This document shows, one piece after another, positions 1-8,051 of a DNA stretch of 47,322 bases. The position numbers were made by a program, and so were the translations under genes. Position 1 is the stretch's first letter. Each line of letters begins with the position of its first letter. Under the pieces are notes generated by a model. The model made no database searches. It was not told the origin of the DNA and was given only the letters and a program-made list of their open reading frames with translations. This DNA is from Paludibacteraceae bacterium (GTDB taxonomy: Bacteria; Bacteroidota; Bacteroidia; Bacteroidales; Paludibacteraceae): NCBI GenBank assembly GCA_016283095.1, contig JAEEMG010000023.1, positions 1 to 47,322 of the forward strand, given 5' to 3'.

Positions 1-1083
1 CTTCCTTACTTCAGTGCAGCTGACAATAACGGTGCGACAAAACTTACCGCTCGTGTGACCAACGACATTGATTTGGAATTCGAATTGAATGATTTTAACA
101 ACTGCATCCATATCGGCTCGTACTCTACTCATTCCACTCATCACGGCATGGATGAGGTTTTCACGGACACAACCTCTTACGAAGGAATCTTTGATGGTGC
201 AGGCCATTCAATCAGCAATTTATATATAAGCTCAAATCCATGTAACTATAAAAATGCAGTGTTGTTCCTTTCTATAAAGAACGCCACTGTAAAAAATCTG
301 GTATTGAAGAATTCATATCTCGGTTCTGAAAAAGAGACCGCTTTAATCGGACATGCTGAGAACTCAACAATCGTCAACTGCGGAACTGAGGCTAATTTTA
401 TAGCTATAACAAATAGTGATATCGCAGCAATATGCGGTTCTGCATGGAATTGCAAAATTGAAAACTGCTACAATATCGGAAATATCATGAATGATAGAAG
501 AGAATTCCCTAATTATGCATTTGTCGGAGGTGTCAAAGGAGCAAAAGAAAACCCTACAATTGTGCAGAACGGATATTCTATCATGACCTCTAACAACACC
601 AAAGAAGAATACCCAATCCTATTCTGCAGCGATGACATCGTAAACATATCACACTGCTACGTGGATATAGACTCGTCGCCAGCAGTTGTGGTAAAGGCTC
701 CTGTAATTGGAATTTCCGACGACGAGCTAAAATCTGAAAAATTCGTAAACAAATTGAACCAATGGGTCGACTCTATGAATGCCGCTCAGTCTGAAATCGT
801 CTACTACAAATGGGAAATAGATTCGAATGATGGTTATCCTAAATTTAAGAAGGGTGATGTGACTGATGCCAACGACAAGATTCAGTCAACACAAAATGAA
901 TTGACAATCTATGCTGTCGGAAAAGATTTGTATATCCAATCTTCTGAGAAAGGACATGCCACAATCTTCGACATAAGTGGAAAGTCTATAGGAAGCATCA
1001 TCTATGACGAAGGATTGACTACCGTTTCAGGATTATCTAGTGGCGTTTACTTGATTGGCGGCACAAAAATAATCATCAAATAA
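1..1083 (+). CDS. C-terminal part of a secreted GLUG-like repeat protein with type A sorting domain (5' partial)
   Basis: The reading frame is open to the first base of the window, so the gene starts upstream; the GTG at 55 is only an internal valine. The first residues (KLTARVTNDIDLEFE, then a YEGIFDGAGHSISNLYI stretch) match the pattern of Bacteroidota surface proteins with GLUG-type beta repeats (fluid 'DGaGhtIsnL' turns followed by short strands with ENC/VNC steps). The last 65 or so residues (from NELTIYAVGKDLYIQ to GGTKIIIK) have the shape of a type A C-terminal sorting domain: a beta-rich module with IFDISGK and LSSGVYLI, ending in a short basic strand. Proteins with this domain are exported by the type IX system or related routes and stay on the cell surface or are released. 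The ligand is unknown. A terminator follows at once, so the gene ends its transcript. Confidence 0.8.
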   Translation, partial: LPYFSAADNNGATKLTARVTNDIDLEFELNDFNNCIHIGSYSTHSTHHGMDEVFTDTTSYEGIFDGAGHSISNLYISSNPCNYKNAVLFLSIKNATVKNLVLKNSYLGSEKETALIGHAENSTIVNCGTEANFIAITNSDIAAICGSAWNCKIENCYNIGNIMNDRREFPNYAFVGGVKGAKENPTIVQNGYSIMTSNNTKEEYPILFCSDDIVNISHCYVDIDSSPAVVVKAPVIGISDDELKSEKFVNKLNQWVDSMNAAQSEIVYYKWEIDSNDGYPKFKKGDVTDANDKIQSTQNELTIYAVGKDLYIQSSEKGHATIFDISGKSIGSIIYDEGLTTVSGLSSGVYLIGGTKIIIK

Positions 1084-1127
1084 AACGTCCTATTGACAAA
1101 CATATTTTCTTATTTAGATAAATCAAT

Positions 1128-1160
1128 GAAGGGATGAGCGGTCTGCTCATCCCTTTTTTT
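1128..1160 (+). terminator. Rho-independent terminator after the sorting-domain gene
   Basis: The stem AAGGGATGAGC pairs with GCTCATCCCTT around a short loop and is followed by a run of seven T. It lies 45 nt after the stop codon at 1083 and separates that gene from the AsmA operon. Confidence 0.85.
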
Positions 1161-1308
1161 ACGAACTTAAAGAACACACTAATTGTCAGAAAAATCTAAA
1201 TTCGAATAAATCCCCAACGTCTACACTATTTAACACATATTTATTCCATTATAAGAAAGCACTATAAACTAAAATTTATTATTTTTGCATGGATAAAAAT
1301 CAAAAGCA

Positions 1309-4161
1309 ATGAAGAAGGCACTAAAAATTTTCGGAGGAGTTGTAGCGGCATTGGTAGGTCTTATGCTTGTATCTCCTATTTTATTGAAAGACAAAGCGAA
1401 AGACATAGCTTTGGAAAGTATCAATGGAATGTTGAATGCGGAAGTTTATCTCGACGATGTTTCAATCAGTTTCTTCAAGAATTTCCCTAACGCGAGTGTG
1501 ACAGCAGAGAAGTTCGGAATCATCGGAAAAGACAATTTCGCTGGAGACACTTTAGCCAACGTAGGAGAATTCACTGTGGTGGTAAACCTTTCAAGTTTGC
1601 TATCCGACAGTTATCAGATCAACAAGGTGCAGATAAAAGATGCCTATCTCAACGCTGTAGTCGACACTCTCGGCCGTGCCAACTGGGACATCATGGCATC
1701 AGACTCAACTGAAGTGGCTGAGGAAGACACATCGTCATCCGCTGTCAAGCTTGCCCTTGAAAAAATCTCTGTCGAGAATCTTAACGTGAAATACAACGAT
1801 ATGCCTTCTCGAATGCTGGCTGCACTTGAAAAAGTTGACCTCAACATGAAGGGTGATCTCGACCTAAGTCTCACTACCCTTGCCAACATCGACGAATTGA
1901 CTGTGAAAGCTGGAAAAATCGGTTATGCCGACTCTTCTAAACTTGCAGCAAACGTGGAGAACTTCAACATCGAGATGAGCGGAAAGCTAAGCGACGCTGT
2001 ATCTAAAATAAAATCCGAACTTGGAATTGAAAAAGTCTCTGTACGCCAGAGCGGAATCCCTTACTTGTCGGAGGCTAACGTTAAAGCAGACATCAACGTA
2101 GAGGCTGACCTCGACAACAACAAATACACATTCGGACAAAACAACATCTCCCTTAATGAAATCAGTGCCTCATTCGATGGTTTCGTCCAGCTAATCGACA
2201 CAGTCATCGACATGGATATCAAACTGGCGACTCCTAATATTGAGTTCAAACACATTCTTTCTCTAATCCCAGCCATCTACGCTAAAGATTTTGAAAGCAT
2301 CCAGACTTCTGGAAAAGTAAATCTTGCAGCAGAGGCTAAAGGAAAGATGTATGGCGACGTGTTGCCTGCCTTCGACGTCAATTTGGGAATCACTGATGCG
2401 ATGTTCAAATATCCTGATTTGCCAAGTGCACTAAAGGATATCAATGTGGCTATCAATGCCAAGAACGACGGTGGAACAGCCGACAACATCATCGTCGACA
2501 TCAACAAATTCGGATTCAATCTTGCAGGCAACCCATTCAATGTGACTGCCAAACTAAAGAAACTTATCTCTGATCCTGATTTCGCATTCTCTGCAAAGGG
2601 ATTGATCGATTTCCAGAAAATCAGCGAGGTGGTGCATATCGACGATGCAAAACTTCAAGGAAAACTTTCTGCCGACTTGGACGCAGCTGGTTTGATGTCA
2701 TACGTGGAGAAAGAGCAGTTTGACAAATTCAAAGTAGACGGTTCACTTGGACTAAGCGATTTCGTCTTGACAATGAAGGATTTGGAATACAATGTTGAGA
2801 TCGGCAAGGCAAACCTTGACTTCACAACTCAGAATGTTGGACTTGACGCCAATTTGAAACTTGGAAAGAGTGATTTGGCTGTGACTGGTAAACTAACACA
2901 CTTCCTACAGTATGTGCTTCGTAACGAAGAGATTCAGGGAGAGTTGGCAGTCAACTCGTCTTACATGAATATTAATGAGCTTATGGGTGCTCCTGAAGAG
3001 AAGGAACTTGAAGAGGCCCCTGTAACAGAGTCGGAAAGCCCACTCGTCATTCCTAACAATATCGACTTCAAGATGAATGTGGGAATGAACAAGATCATCT
3101 ACGACAAAATCGAAATCGACAACTTCAAAGGAAACATCTCTTTGAAGAATGCTGTGGCAAAATTAAATTCTTTGTCTGCCAACACAATGGGCGGATCATT
3201 CACAGCAAGCGGAGAATTCGACGGAAGAGATTCGTTGAAACCGAAAGCAGCTGCTGACATAAACGTGACAGAGATGAATCTAAGTGAGGTGTTCACAAAA
3301 GTCAGAACAGCCCACCGTCTTGTGCCTCTATTCTCTGACGCATCTGGAAAATTCAGCATGTCTGGAAGTTTCTCATCCGCAATCAACGGTAAAGACCTAT
3401 CTCCTATCATGCAGACAATCAATGCTAAGGGTTCATTCAAAACTGCTAACATGGGCTTGACTAACGTGCCAGCATTCACAAAAGTGGCAGACAAAGTTGG
3501 TCTTTCAGCTTTGAAAAACCCACAGATAAAGGATTTGAACATCTCATTTGTGATCAAAGATGGTAAACTTGAGATCGATCCATTCGAGACATTCATCAAC
3601 AATGCCACTTTGAACGTTTCTGGATGGTCTGGTTTGGACAAGACATTAGGCTATGTCGCTAAGATCGTTCTTCCACAGCAAGTGCCAGGCAAGGCAGGCA
3701 AAGTGATCGACAAAGTCGGTTTCGACGTCAATGTGGGCGGAACATTCGAAAAACCAGAAGTCAAGATTTCTGCAGCTAGCATGGTTGGAGACGTGAAGGA
3801 AAAAGTCAAAGAGAAAGTGACTGAGAAGGTTGAAGAGGCTAAGGCTAAAGTCAACGAAGAGGTTGAGAAGCAGAAAGCAAAACTTATCGCTGAAGCAGAG
3901 AACCAGCGTGCCAAGTTGATTGAAACAGCTCAGAAGAGCGGAGACAAATTGGTTCAGGAGGCTGAAGAGCAGTCTGCTAAATTGCAGAAAGACGCCAAGA
4001 ATCCAATCCAGAAGGCTGCAGCCAAGAAATCTGGAGAAGCATTGGTGAAGAAAGCAAAAGAAAAGTCAGCTCAACTTGTGCAGGAGGCGACAACAAACGG
4101 AGACAAAATAGTCAACAACGCCAAAACTCAGGCAGCTAAACTTGATACCAACAACAAATAA
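1309..4161 (+). CDS. AsmA family protein with C-terminal coiled-coil extension
   Basis: This 950-residue protein has one N-terminal membrane segment (about residues 5-25, FGGVVAALVGLMLVSPILL) followed by a large periplasmic AsmA-like region. AsmA/TamB/YhdP proteins are long beta-groove proteins now thought to move phospholipid between inner and outer membrane, or to help outer-membrane assembly. The opening (DIALESINGMLNAEVYLDDVSISFFKNFPNASV) and the repeated 'NanGGtad', 'ANTMGGSFTASGEFDG' steps are typical of Bacteroidota AsmA members. Unusually, the last 160 residues are a highly charged Lys/Glu/Ala/Gln helix (KEKVKEKVTEKVEEAKAKV and similar) that should form a long coiled coil. A TATTTTTG -7 box lies at 1280-1287. 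The next gene starts 3 nt after the stop, so the two are one transcript. Confidence 0.85.
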   Translation: MKKALKIFGGVVAALVGLMLVSPILLKDKAKDIALESINGMLNAEVYLDDVSISFFKNFPNASVTAEKFGIIGKDNFAGDTLANVGEFTVVVNLSSLLSDSYQINKVQIKDAYLNAVVDTLGRANWDIMASDSTEVAEEDTSSSAVKLALEKISVENLNVKYNDMPSRMLAALEKVDLNMKGDLDLSLTTLANIDELTVKAGKIGYADSSKLAANVENFNIEMSGKLSDAVSKIKSELGIEKVSVRQSGIPYLSEANVKADINVEADLDNNKYTFGQNNISLNEISASFDGFVQLIDTVIDMDIKLATPNIEFKHILSLIPAIYAKDFESIQTSGKVNLAAEAKGKMYGDVLPAFDVNLGITDAMFKYPDLPSALKDINVAINAKNDGGTADNIIVDINKFGFNLAGNPFNVTAKLKKLISDPDFAFSAKGLIDFQKISEVVHIDDAKLQGKLSADLDAAGLMSYVEKEQFDKFKVDGSLGLSDFVLTMKDLEYNVEIGKANLDFTTQNVGLDANLKLGKSDLAVTGKLTHFLQYVLRNEEIQGELAVNSSYMNINELMGAPEEKELEEAPVTESESPLVIPNNIDFKMNVGMNKIIYDKIEIDNFKGNISLKNAVAKLNSLSANTMGGSFTASGEFDGRDSLKPKAAADINVTEMNLSEVFTKVRTAHRLVPLFSDASGKFSMSGSFSSAINGKDLSPIMQTINAKGSFKTANMGLTNVPAFTKVADKVGLSALKNPQIKDLNISFVIKDGKLEIDPFETFINNATLNVSGWSGLDKTLGYVAKIVLPQQVPGKAGKVIDKVGFDVNVGGTFEKPEVKISAASMVGDVKEKVKEKVTEKVEEAKAKVNEEVEKQKAKLIAEAENQRAKLIETAQKSGDKLVQEAEEQSAKLQKDAKNPIQKAAAKKSGEALVKKAKEKSAQLVQEATTNGDKIVNNAKTQAAKLDTNNK

Positions 4162-4164
4162 ATA

Positions 4165-4899
4165 ATGGCAATATCGGTATTATTAAAGAAAGAGTTTTCT
4201 TGCTTTTTCGCATCAGCGACAGGCTATATCGTAGTCGGAGTGTTCTTGCTGATGACGGGATTGTTCTTGTGGGTATTTCCGGGAGAATACAACGTGCTCG
4301 ACAGTGGATATGCCAACATCGACGGTTTGTTCGTGATGGCTCCATGGCTCTACTTGTTCCTCGTCCCAGCGGTAACGATGCGTCTGTTTTCAGACGAGAA
4401 ACGTACAGGGACAATCGAGTTGCTGATGACACATCCGGTAAGTAAACTTGAAATCGTATTGTCAAAATATTTTGCTGGTATATTGCTAGTATTATTCTCG
4501 CTTGTGCCCACACTGGTATATTTCTTCTCAGTATGGGCATTGGCGGACCCAATCGGAAACATTGACACGGGAGGAATCTGGGGATCATTCATCGGATTGT
4601 TCTTCCTGGCTACCATCTACGTTGCAATCGGTCTGTTCACATCATCACTGACAGACAATCAGATCGTCGCGTTCATCTGTGCCGCATTATTATCGTTCGC
4701 ATTCTTTTACGGTTTCGACCTCATCTCTTCACTGCTTATCAGCGGCGAGGAGCAGACATTTGTCAGTTCACTCGGAATCAGTTCGCACTACGACGGAATG
4801 AGCCGTGGAGTGATCGACAGCCGTGACCTTTTATACTTCATATTGGTGGACGCAGCATTCGTCTACCTCACAAAATTAATTCTTAGCAAGAAGAAGTAA
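4165..4899 (+). CDS. gldF: GldF-type ABC transporter permease
   Basis: A 244-residue inner-membrane ABC-2 type permease with about six hydrophobic segments (first at residues 19-36). Length and sequence fit GldF, the membrane subunit of the GldAFG transporter first found in gliding Flavobacterium; the conserved stretch RLFSDEKRTGTIELLMTHPVS after the second membrane segment is a hallmark of this family and of NosY-like permeases. What it moves is not known; GldAFG is not part of the type IX core. Normally gldG (substrate-binding-like subunit) follows directly, but here the next gene is a phosphopantetheinyl transferase and no gldG or gldA lies in the window. The start is 3 nt behind the AsmA stop, and the stop codon overlaps the next start (TAATG), indicating coupled translation. 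Confidence 0.85.
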   Translation: MAISVLLKKEFSCFFASATGYIVVGVFLLMTGLFLWVFPGEYNVLDSGYANIDGLFVMAPWLYLFLVPAVTMRLFSDEKRTGTIELLMTHPVSKLEIVLSKYFAGILLVLFSLVPTLVYFFSVWALADPIGNIDTGGIWGSFIGLFFLATIYVAIGLFTSSLTDNQIVAFICAALLSFAFFYGFDLISSLLISGEEQTFVSSLGISSHYDGMSRGVIDSRDLLYFILVDAAFVYLTKLILSKKK

Positions 4900-5543
4900 T
4901 GATATTCTGGCGACTCGACGACGAAGTTGAAATCCTCATTTGGAAGACGGAAGAGAGTGTTGATGAGACACTCCTTTTCTTTGCCCCTGGAATACAGGAG
5001 ATACACAGAGAGAGGCTGGAATCGATCAAATATGAGAAACGCCGCAAAGAGTATCTGTGCGCGCGTCTACTCATAGACATCATCGCAGGAGAAGGCCAAC
5101 ACGTTGAGTATCTGGAGAGCGGCAGACCATATCTGACCGACTGTAAAAAGGAGATCAGCATCTCACATACAAAAGATTACGTCGCTGTCATTGCCGACGA
5201 CGATAAGCGTGTGGCTATCGATATTGAAGTGTTCGGGAAAACGGTGGAGAAAGTGAAAAACAGGTTCTGCACCAAGCAGGAGCTGGACTACCTGTCGGAA
5301 GATGCCGACATCCGTTCACTGCAGCTACATCTCATATGGTCGGCAAAAGAGACCGCCTACAAACTTCTTGATGAGAAAGGAATCTATTTCGAGGAACATT
5401 TCTTTGTGTTGCCATTCCAGTTGGATAAAAACGGAATCATGCACTGCAACATCATCAAAGACAACACAGTAAGGAATATAAAGATGCAATACAAAGTGTT
5501 CGACGACTTCGTAATGGTTTGGGCGATAGCTGATGACAACTAA
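4899..5543 (+). CDS. 4'-phosphopantetheinyl transferase (Sfp/AcpT type)
   Basis: This 214-residue protein transfers the phosphopantetheine arm of CoA onto a serine of carrier proteins, for fatty acid, polyketide or peptide synthesis. The family motifs are in order: ESGRPYL and the ISISHT strand near residue 85, the magnesium-binding VAIDIE (Asp and Glu about residues 106-110), and WSAKETAYKLL (about 150-160) that carries the catalytic Glu/Lys pair. Length is normal for the two-domain Sfp type. It overlaps gldF by one base and the next gene by 11 bases, so the AsmA-gldF-PPTase-ATP-grasp order forms one operon. No carrier protein or synthase is nearby, so the target is likely the housekeeping acyl carrier protein or an unlinked pathway. 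Confidence 0.88.
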   Translation: MIFWRLDDEVEILIWKTEESVDETLLFFAPGIQEIHRERLESIKYEKRRKEYLCARLLIDIIAGEGQHVEYLESGRPYLTDCKKEISISHTKDYVAVIADDDKRVAIDIEVFGKTVEKVKNRFCTKQELDYLSEDADIRSLQLHLIWSAKETAYKLLDEKGIYFEEHFFVLPFQLDKNGIMHCNIIKDNTVRNIKMQYKVFDDFVMVWAIADDN

Positions 5544-6696
5544 ATTCCACATATTCAATCCCGAGCATGATTCCGCACTCGCTTTAGAAAGTGGAATCTA
5601 CACACCAAAGCCACAGATCCAGCAGTTTGCCAAAGATCTCAGCACATTGCCATTGTGGTATTCCGACAAAGAAGACAAAGTAATTGTATCCCAACTTGAC
5701 GATCAAGCCTGGATCAATTCCGTCGACAACATCATTCCAAACCTGAAGGACAGAATCGCGTCGACAAACGACTACAAGCATTTCAACGCCGAAAAAAGGC
5801 TGATGCCTTGGGGAATAGACAACACCGTCTGCAAACTCACAAACACAACCCATATCGACGGCGAGGATGTGGCAGAAGTAGTAAACCGCACAAAAATCTT
5901 TTCAAGCAGGGAGCAGACACAAGACGCGCTCACACGACTTAAAGAAAACGGACTGTTTGACGGATTTGTTTCACGCAAAGTCGACTCCATTGAAGAGTTA
6001 CGCAAAATCAACGAAGAGTTTGGCAGAATAGTAGTGAAAGCGCCATGGTCAAGTTCAGGCAGAGGAGTGCTATTCATTGATAATCTTGACGACAAAGAGG
6101 CAAGACGAATAGGAAAAATCATAGAAAACCAAGGTTTTGTGATGGCAGAATCGTTCTTTGAAAAAGAGATTGATTTCGCCCTTGAATTTGAAAACACCGA
6201 CGGAAAATGGCATTTTGCGGGCTATTCCCTATTCTCCACAGACGAGCACGGAGCCTACAAGCAGAACATCCTGGCATCCGACGAATTCCTGAAAGCAGAA
6301 ATCTGCAAACATGCGGATGCAGAAAAGCTCGACAAGATAGTGGAATTCTACTGTGGGTATTTCCAAGAAAGAGACGAAGAGCTACGTGGCAATAAGATAA
6401 TCGGAGTAGACATGATGGCTGGCAACAAACGTATCCATCCATGTGTGGAGATCAACGTCAGACATACGATGGGAATCGTAGCCAGAAGACTCTATGACAA
6501 GTATATTGAGCCAGGCAAAACAGGCTATTATGCGATCATACGACTGAACAACACAGACGAGTTGAGGAAATGGAATGCAAAGCAGACGCAAGCATTCCCG
6601 TCTACTATATCAAACGGCAAAATCTCCAAAGGATTCATAGCCCTGACACCAATAGAAAAGAACACGGTGTTTGAAGCGTATGTGGTGGTGGAATGA
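5533..6696 (+). CDS. ATP-grasp-like protein of unknown substrate
   Basis: A 387-residue cytoplasmic protein found as a conserved hypothetical in Bacteroidales. It opens with FHIFNPEHDSALAL. The middle reads as an ATP-grasp fold: a strand FGRIVVKAPWSSSGRGVLFI (glycine-rich ATP loop with a Lys), a later acidic strand FALEFENTDGKW, and IHPCVEINVRHTMGIVARR near residue 310 supplying the metal-binding Glu/Asn seen in ATP-grasp ligases. Such enzymes join an acid to an amine through an acyl phosphate, but the substrate cannot be read from the sequence. Its start lies inside the last codons of the phosphopantetheinyl transferase (11-nt overlap), which ties the two translationally. Confidence 0.65.
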   Translation: MTTKFHIFNPEHDSALALESGIYTPKPQIQQFAKDLSTLPLWYSDKEDKVIVSQLDDQAWINSVDNIIPNLKDRIASTNDYKHFNAEKRLMPWGIDNTVCKLTNTTHIDGEDVAEVVNRTKIFSSREQTQDALTRLKENGLFDGFVSRKVDSIEELRKINEEFGRIVVKAPWSSSGRGVLFIDNLDDKEARRIGKIIENQGFVMAESFFEKEIDFALEFENTDGKWHFAGYSLFSTDEHGAYKQNILASDEFLKAEICKHADAEKLDKIVEFYCGYFQERDEELRGNKIIGVDMMAGNKRIHPCVEINVRHTMGIVARRLYDKYIEPGKTGYYAIIRLNNTDELRKWNAKQTQAFPSTISNGKISKGFIALTPIEKNTVFEAYVVVE

Positions 6697-6741
6697 GTGG
6701 AAAATATTTTTTTCGAATCAACTCATTTTTTCACTATTTTC

Positions 6742-6773
6742 TTTGGTCAAATCAAAAATCATCCCTAAATTTG
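6742..6773 (+). promoter_or_regulatory. Bacteroidota-type promoter of the AbiF-1 RNA/gene
   Basis: TTTG at 6742-6745, a 20-nt spacer, and TAAATTTG at 6766-6773 give a near-perfect match to the Bacteroidota -33/-7 consensus. Transcription should start near 6780, just at the 5' edge of the hairpin RNA. Confidence 0.8.
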
Positions 6774-6779
6774 CATCGT

Positions 6780-6829
6780 TAGTTCCGACCGAGCCTCTTA
6801 GTAATGCTTAAATAGGTCGGGCTTTTTGT
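6780..6829 (+). ncRNA. AbiF-associated structured RNA, copy 1
   Basis: From the predicted start near 6780 the RNA folds into a single hairpin: CCGACC pairs with GGTCGG around a 24-nt loop containing GAGCCTCT and ATGCTTAAAT, then GCTTTTTG. The same loop (AGCCTCT...ATGCTCAAAT) sits in front of the second AbiF gene at 34556-34605, but there the stem is ACCCCC/GGGGGT. Conserved loop with compensatory stem change is the mark of a functional RNA. The T-run after the stem suggests it ends most transcripts before the Abi gene. In related AbiF systems a neighbouring RNA is reported, as I recall, to act as the antitoxin; that role here is inferred. Confidence 0.75.
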
Positions 6830-6856
6830 TTATATATGTTTAGTAAGGTACAAAAA

Positions 6857-7759
6857 ATGACAAGAATACACTTTTACAAGACATTCAAGAATCATAAAGA
6901 ATTAGTACGTCTTCTACAATCTCGAGGTTTATTTATTCAAAATCCAAGTCGAGCAGAACATTATATTCAAAGTATTGGTTATTATCGTCTTTCTGCTTAT
7001 TTGCATCCTTTCCTGAAGCATCCCAAAACATTACATCAATTCAAACGAGACGCCACTTTTGATAAGGTTTTAACGTTATACCGATTTGATAAAAAATTAA
7101 GAGTGTTGTTGTTTAATGAGATTGAAAAAATCGAAATTGCAATACGAGAATCCATCATGAATATCACTGCAGAAAAGACTGGTGATATTTATTGGTTGAC
7201 AAATCCAATACATTTTCATGATCAGAATATATTTGCCAATAGTTTAGCTTTATTGAATAAAGAATACAATCACTCTACTGAAGATTTCATCGAACATTTC
7301 AAGCAATCATATATTGAGCCATATCCTCCTGTGTGGATACTTGGAGAATTATTGCCGATGGGGAATGTGAATATATATTATCGTAACCTCAAAGACAAGA
7401 CTTTGAAAAAACAGATCGCCAAACGCTTTTTTTTACATGCACCTGTTTTTGAATCTTGGATTTCTGTACTTTGTCTGACAAGAAACGCATGTTGTCATCA
7501 TTCACGTGTATGGAATAAGATTAATAAAATCATTCCTAACAATATGAAAAATATGTCTCGTCCATGGATCACCGAGGATGCAGACAAACGCAAGATTTAT
7601 TACAATATATGTATCATCAAATATTTTCTTGATATCATATCAAGGAATAACGACTTCCAAACAAAATTACGTTGGCTTTTCATCAATTTTCCGTCGATAA
7701 ATCCATGTGCAATGGGATTTCCCAAGAATTGGGAAATGGAGCCTCTTTGGATTAAATGA
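6857..7759 (+). CDS. Abi_2 (AbiD/AbiF) family HEPN ribonuclease, copy 1
   Basis: A protein of about 300 residues of the Abi_2 family, abortive-infection toxins against phage. Diagnostic features: the N-terminal RAEHYIQSIGYYRLSAYLHP stretch, the YRFDKKLRVLLFNEIEKIEI helix, YPPVWILGELLPMG, and CLTRNACCHHSRVWN. The last contains R-N-x-x-x-H (R216, H221 counted from 6836), the catalytic motif of HEPN RNases that is also used by Cas13. The predicted action is RNA cleavage causing growth arrest when infection is sensed. An upstream start at 6836 exists, but alignment with the second copy (33649-34545) supports the ATG at 6857 (MTRIHFYK). The gene lies right behind a structured RNA with its own promoter, consistent with an RNA-controlled toxin. 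Confidence 0.88.
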   Translation: MTRIHFYKTFKNHKELVRLLQSRGLFIQNPSRAEHYIQSIGYYRLSAYLHPFLKHPKTLHQFKRDATFDKVLTLYRFDKKLRVLLFNEIEKIEIAIRESIMNITAEKTGDIYWLTNPIHFHDQNIFANSLALLNKEYNHSTEDFIEHFKQSYIEPYPPVWILGELLPMGNVNIYYRNLKDKTLKKQIAKRFFLHAPVFESWISVLCLTRNACCHHSRVWNKINKIIPNNMKNMSRPWITEDADKRKIYYNICIIKYFLDIISRNNDFQTKLRWLFINFPSINPCAMGFPKNWEMEPLWIK

Positions 7760-7769
7760 TAGTGGAATA

Positions 7770-7916
7770 AAGGAGGAATTGAAAGAGGATTCAACCTGTC
7801 GGAAATTCCTACAGATTCAAACAGAAGGGAATCGACAGGTAGAACGAGAGTTACCTTTCTACAACCTTGACATGATTATATCGTTAGGTTATAGTTTTTT
7901 AGAGATTTCCAACTAA
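7770..7916 (+). pseudogene. RhuM family gene fragment
   Basis: Eleven bases after the AbiF-1 stop, an open stretch reads KEELKEDSTCRKFLQIQ, then EGNRQVERE and FYNLDMIISLGYS, closely following the core of RhuM ('virulence RhuM') proteins, where this segment continues with RVNS..GTQFR. Here the frame runs into an unrelated tail (FLEISN) and stops. No start codon or the roughly 40-residue N-terminal part of a RhuM protein is present in any frame, and the C-terminal half is gone. It is therefore a leftover of a full gene, probably deleted when the AbiF cassette or the palindromic repeats downstream arrived. RhuM genes are common passengers of mobile and defence islands. Confidence 0.7.
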
Positions 7917-7930
7917 ATCCATCATATCCC

Positions 7931-7969
7931 ATTCGACATTTTGCGTATATACGCATTTTTATCGAATGA
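7931..7969. repeat. Palindrome CATTCGA...TCGAATG with inner GCGTATATACGC
   Basis: Outer arms CATTCGA (7931-7937) and TCGAATG (7963-7969) enclose a perfect 12-bp palindrome GCGTATATACGC (7944-7955) flanked by ATTTT/ATTTTT. It could be a two-way terminator or a site for a dimeric DNA-binding protein. Confidence 0.5.
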
Positions 7970-7981
7970 AATAAAAGACGG

Positions 7982-8051
7982 ATTTGGATTTTGACCGTAG
8001 GGGCGATCCCTTGTGGTCGCCCTTGGAATAATCCCTTGTGGTAATCCAAAT
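7982..8051. repeat. Nested inverted repeat with GGGGCGAT...GTCGCCC core
   Basis: Outer arms ATTTGGATT (7982-7990) and AATCCAAAT (8043-8051) enclose two short hairpins: GGGCGA...TCGCCC (about 8000-8021) and GGAATAATCCCTTGTGG. The GTAGGGGCGA/TCGCCC core is of a palindrome type scattered in many Bacteroidota and other genomes between genes. The right arm reaches the stop codon of the AbiJ-like gene. It may serve as its terminator, or be a non-autonomous mobile repeat. Confidence 0.6.

Noticed and set aside
4136-4588. 150-codon minus-strand frame over the start of gldF
   Set aside because: It is a shadow of gldF, rich in Arg/Pro/Leu without any domain pattern.
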